NCBI GenBank assembly: GCA_900618425.1
Contig: UZAN01041621.1
Location: 1-19,429 of the forward strand
Reading direction: 5' to 3'
DNA from: Echinostoma caproni
Lineage: Eukaryota > Platyhelminthes > Trematoda > Plagiorchiida > Echinostomatidae
Length of the DNA stretch: 19,429 bases
The notes under the pieces are model-generated. The model was not told where the DNA came from. It saw nothing but the letters and a program-made list of their open reading frames with translations, and ran no database searches. A program made the position numbers and the translations under genes. The stretch's first letter is position 1, and each line of letters starts with the position of its first letter. Of this stretch, positions 17,650-19,429 are shown piece after piece.

Positions 17650-19429
17650 ACATGAAAAACCATGGGTCACTTGCGGAAAGGCGGTGCTGGTCGAGGATAG
17701 TTGTTTATCGAGGATTTCACATGGGATATCACCAATTTGCCGTACATAACACAAAATATTTCATCAGAAACATACCATCGCCGTTCTTAGCGGCACGCCG
17801 GGTGATGCATAGGGCAGTCACAGACACATCACTTGGCCCTCGGTGGTCTTGTTATATTTTTGATCGTTGAAAGAAATCACCAACGATGTTACCTACTACT
17901 CACTTGTGAGCAGTATCTCACAACTACATGAATGGGGCAGTGTATCCGCATCAGTTGATATCCATCAGAAAAATTCACCTCCTACAGATTGAAGATGACT
18001 GAATGCTCCGTGCAGGCAATCGACAACAAACCATTGTCAGACTCGTTCATTTTGCACTGAATGTAAATATCAGCCAGAAAAAAAACTGCCGTTGATCGTC
18101 CAAAATTGACGTTTTAGTGGTATCCTGTATCTTCCCAAGATAGTCATAACATATCATGGGTTCTTTATGAGTGTTCTGCTACGAACTGCATGAGTTCTAT
18201 CAGGAAGACAACATAATTCCTGAAAACTGCTCTGCAATTGGACAAACACCCGAAACGAGTATAGCTGAATACAAGTGACCAGTCGGAGCCGCCAACTAGT
18301 CAACACAATTGTTTGATATATGCGTTTCTATGTCCTCTCACTGTCTTATAAATAACCATGATTTCAGCATAATAAGCGAATTCCTACAGGCTTCTAGATG
18401 TGAAGTTCCTATCGGGAAGCAAAATGTTATTTTGAGTCGATCTTTTGGTAACCACTATTGAGACAATTCTGTGCGTTTTCTACGAGTTCACATGAAGGAG
18501 CACAAATTTAGTTTCGTTTTCGAATCACCTAATTCACGTACAATTTCAGTAGATACCATGAAAACAAAATACATTATCACAATATTATTCGCATTGTAGC
18601 TGTCTCACAACGTTGTGTTGGTGATACAGGACGGTAAAAGATAACTCTTAGGAAAGTAGAAGCTGAATTTCCGACACTTTGTCATCCGAATTACACGAAG
18701 TGTTTTACTTACAACATCAGAGGTGTTGATATCTCCTGTATTGCTCTCAGTGTGACGATCTAACTGAGTGCGTTGTTTTATGGTGTGTCAGGTAGAAGGC
18801 ATCCGACGCAGTTAATCAGTCCCAAATGTTTTACGGAATAGACCAATAAGGCCTTGTACATTTATAAACTCTTGAAAACCACTCGAGAGTTTCGTTCATC
18901 GATATTCCAGATTGAAACGACCCATTGTGTATCGAGGTTCATCAGCTTGCATTCACTTACAAGCCAACATCGATACAAGCTCGTGCGCAAATCCCTTCTC
19001 TGTCAAACTAAAGATACCTCATTCTCTACCATCTCAGTTTAACTGGAGAGTCTACTTTGGTTGGTACTCGCTGGAATGTTTTTGAGAGGTCAAACTCTGT
19101 CCACAACGCGTCCGTTATAAACAATTTACTACCACACAACCGTCTAAAAACGTATCATTGAACTTATATATTCCGAAATTCTCACTTTATGTTGTCTGTG
19201 AATTGAGGGGTCTGAGACTCTATTTTTGTATCTCATTCGGAAATGAACCTGTTGAATGAATTGAACAACCACATATGCAGATAGACAGTTCCTTCTTCCT
19301 GTATTCGTTCTATATAAGCACACTAGTGCTAACCTCTTGCAGCCATCTGCAATCCTAATCATTTCCGGTCATGGCCAGGACAACTTTATACTATTTTATG
19401 TGGGTCCAGTCAAACTGCTTACTTTTCCA
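17650..19429. other. Unassigned DNA to the window end
   Basis: Short open frames on both strands have no recognisable domain. The 17660-17860 stretch is richer in G+C and could be an old repeat fragment, but I cannot name it. I see no RNA gene, transposon motif or simple array here. Confidence 0.35.

Overview
The window looks like non-coding nuclear DNA from a trematode, most likely a blood fluke (schistosomatid). It is A+T-rich by eye, no open frame exceeds about 200 codons, there is no bacterial-style gene packing, and simple-sequence arrays and broken retroelements are scattered through it. The taxonomic clue is on the minus strand near 5200-5340: a tRNA-like Pol III head followed directly by a complete hammerhead ribozyme core, the arrangement known from the schistosome SINE family SM-alpha. 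The lineage call is inference; the ribozyme core and the tRNA-like boxes can be read directly.

Layout. 1-3660: mostly anonymous DNA with one good exon candidate (1458-1703), a weaker one (1211-1277) and a GT/CA-rich patch. 3690-4670 (+): decayed reverse transcriptase of a Penelope-like element (PLE). 4950-5420: the hammerhead SINE on the minus strand, bracketed by a 63-base direct repeat with a 317-base period. 5430-8880: anonymous DNA with one exon candidate (8531-8642). 8880-9557 (-): the GIY-YIG endonuclease end of a second PLE copy, its 3' part carrying a GT array and a G-quadruplex motif. 9560-12340: anonymous DNA, a possible exon at 10629-10695, a (TA)n array and one undetermined base. 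12342-13586 (-): CR1/Jockey-type non-LTR reverse transcriptase relic. 13600-16300: anonymous DNA. 16299-16342: GATA array. 16872-17544 (+): two or three phase-compatible exon candidates, with a degenerate tRNA-like sequence in the intervening intron. 17650-19429: nothing recognised.

No intact protein-coding gene can be proven. The exon candidates rest on splice consensus, open phase and protein-like composition, not on recognised homology, and they could belong to one long-intron gene or to several. The transposon calls rest on recognised motifs and are much firmer. All three reverse transcriptase or endonuclease copies are broken, so none should be autonomous. The only element whose functional core looks intact is the hammerhead ribozyme.
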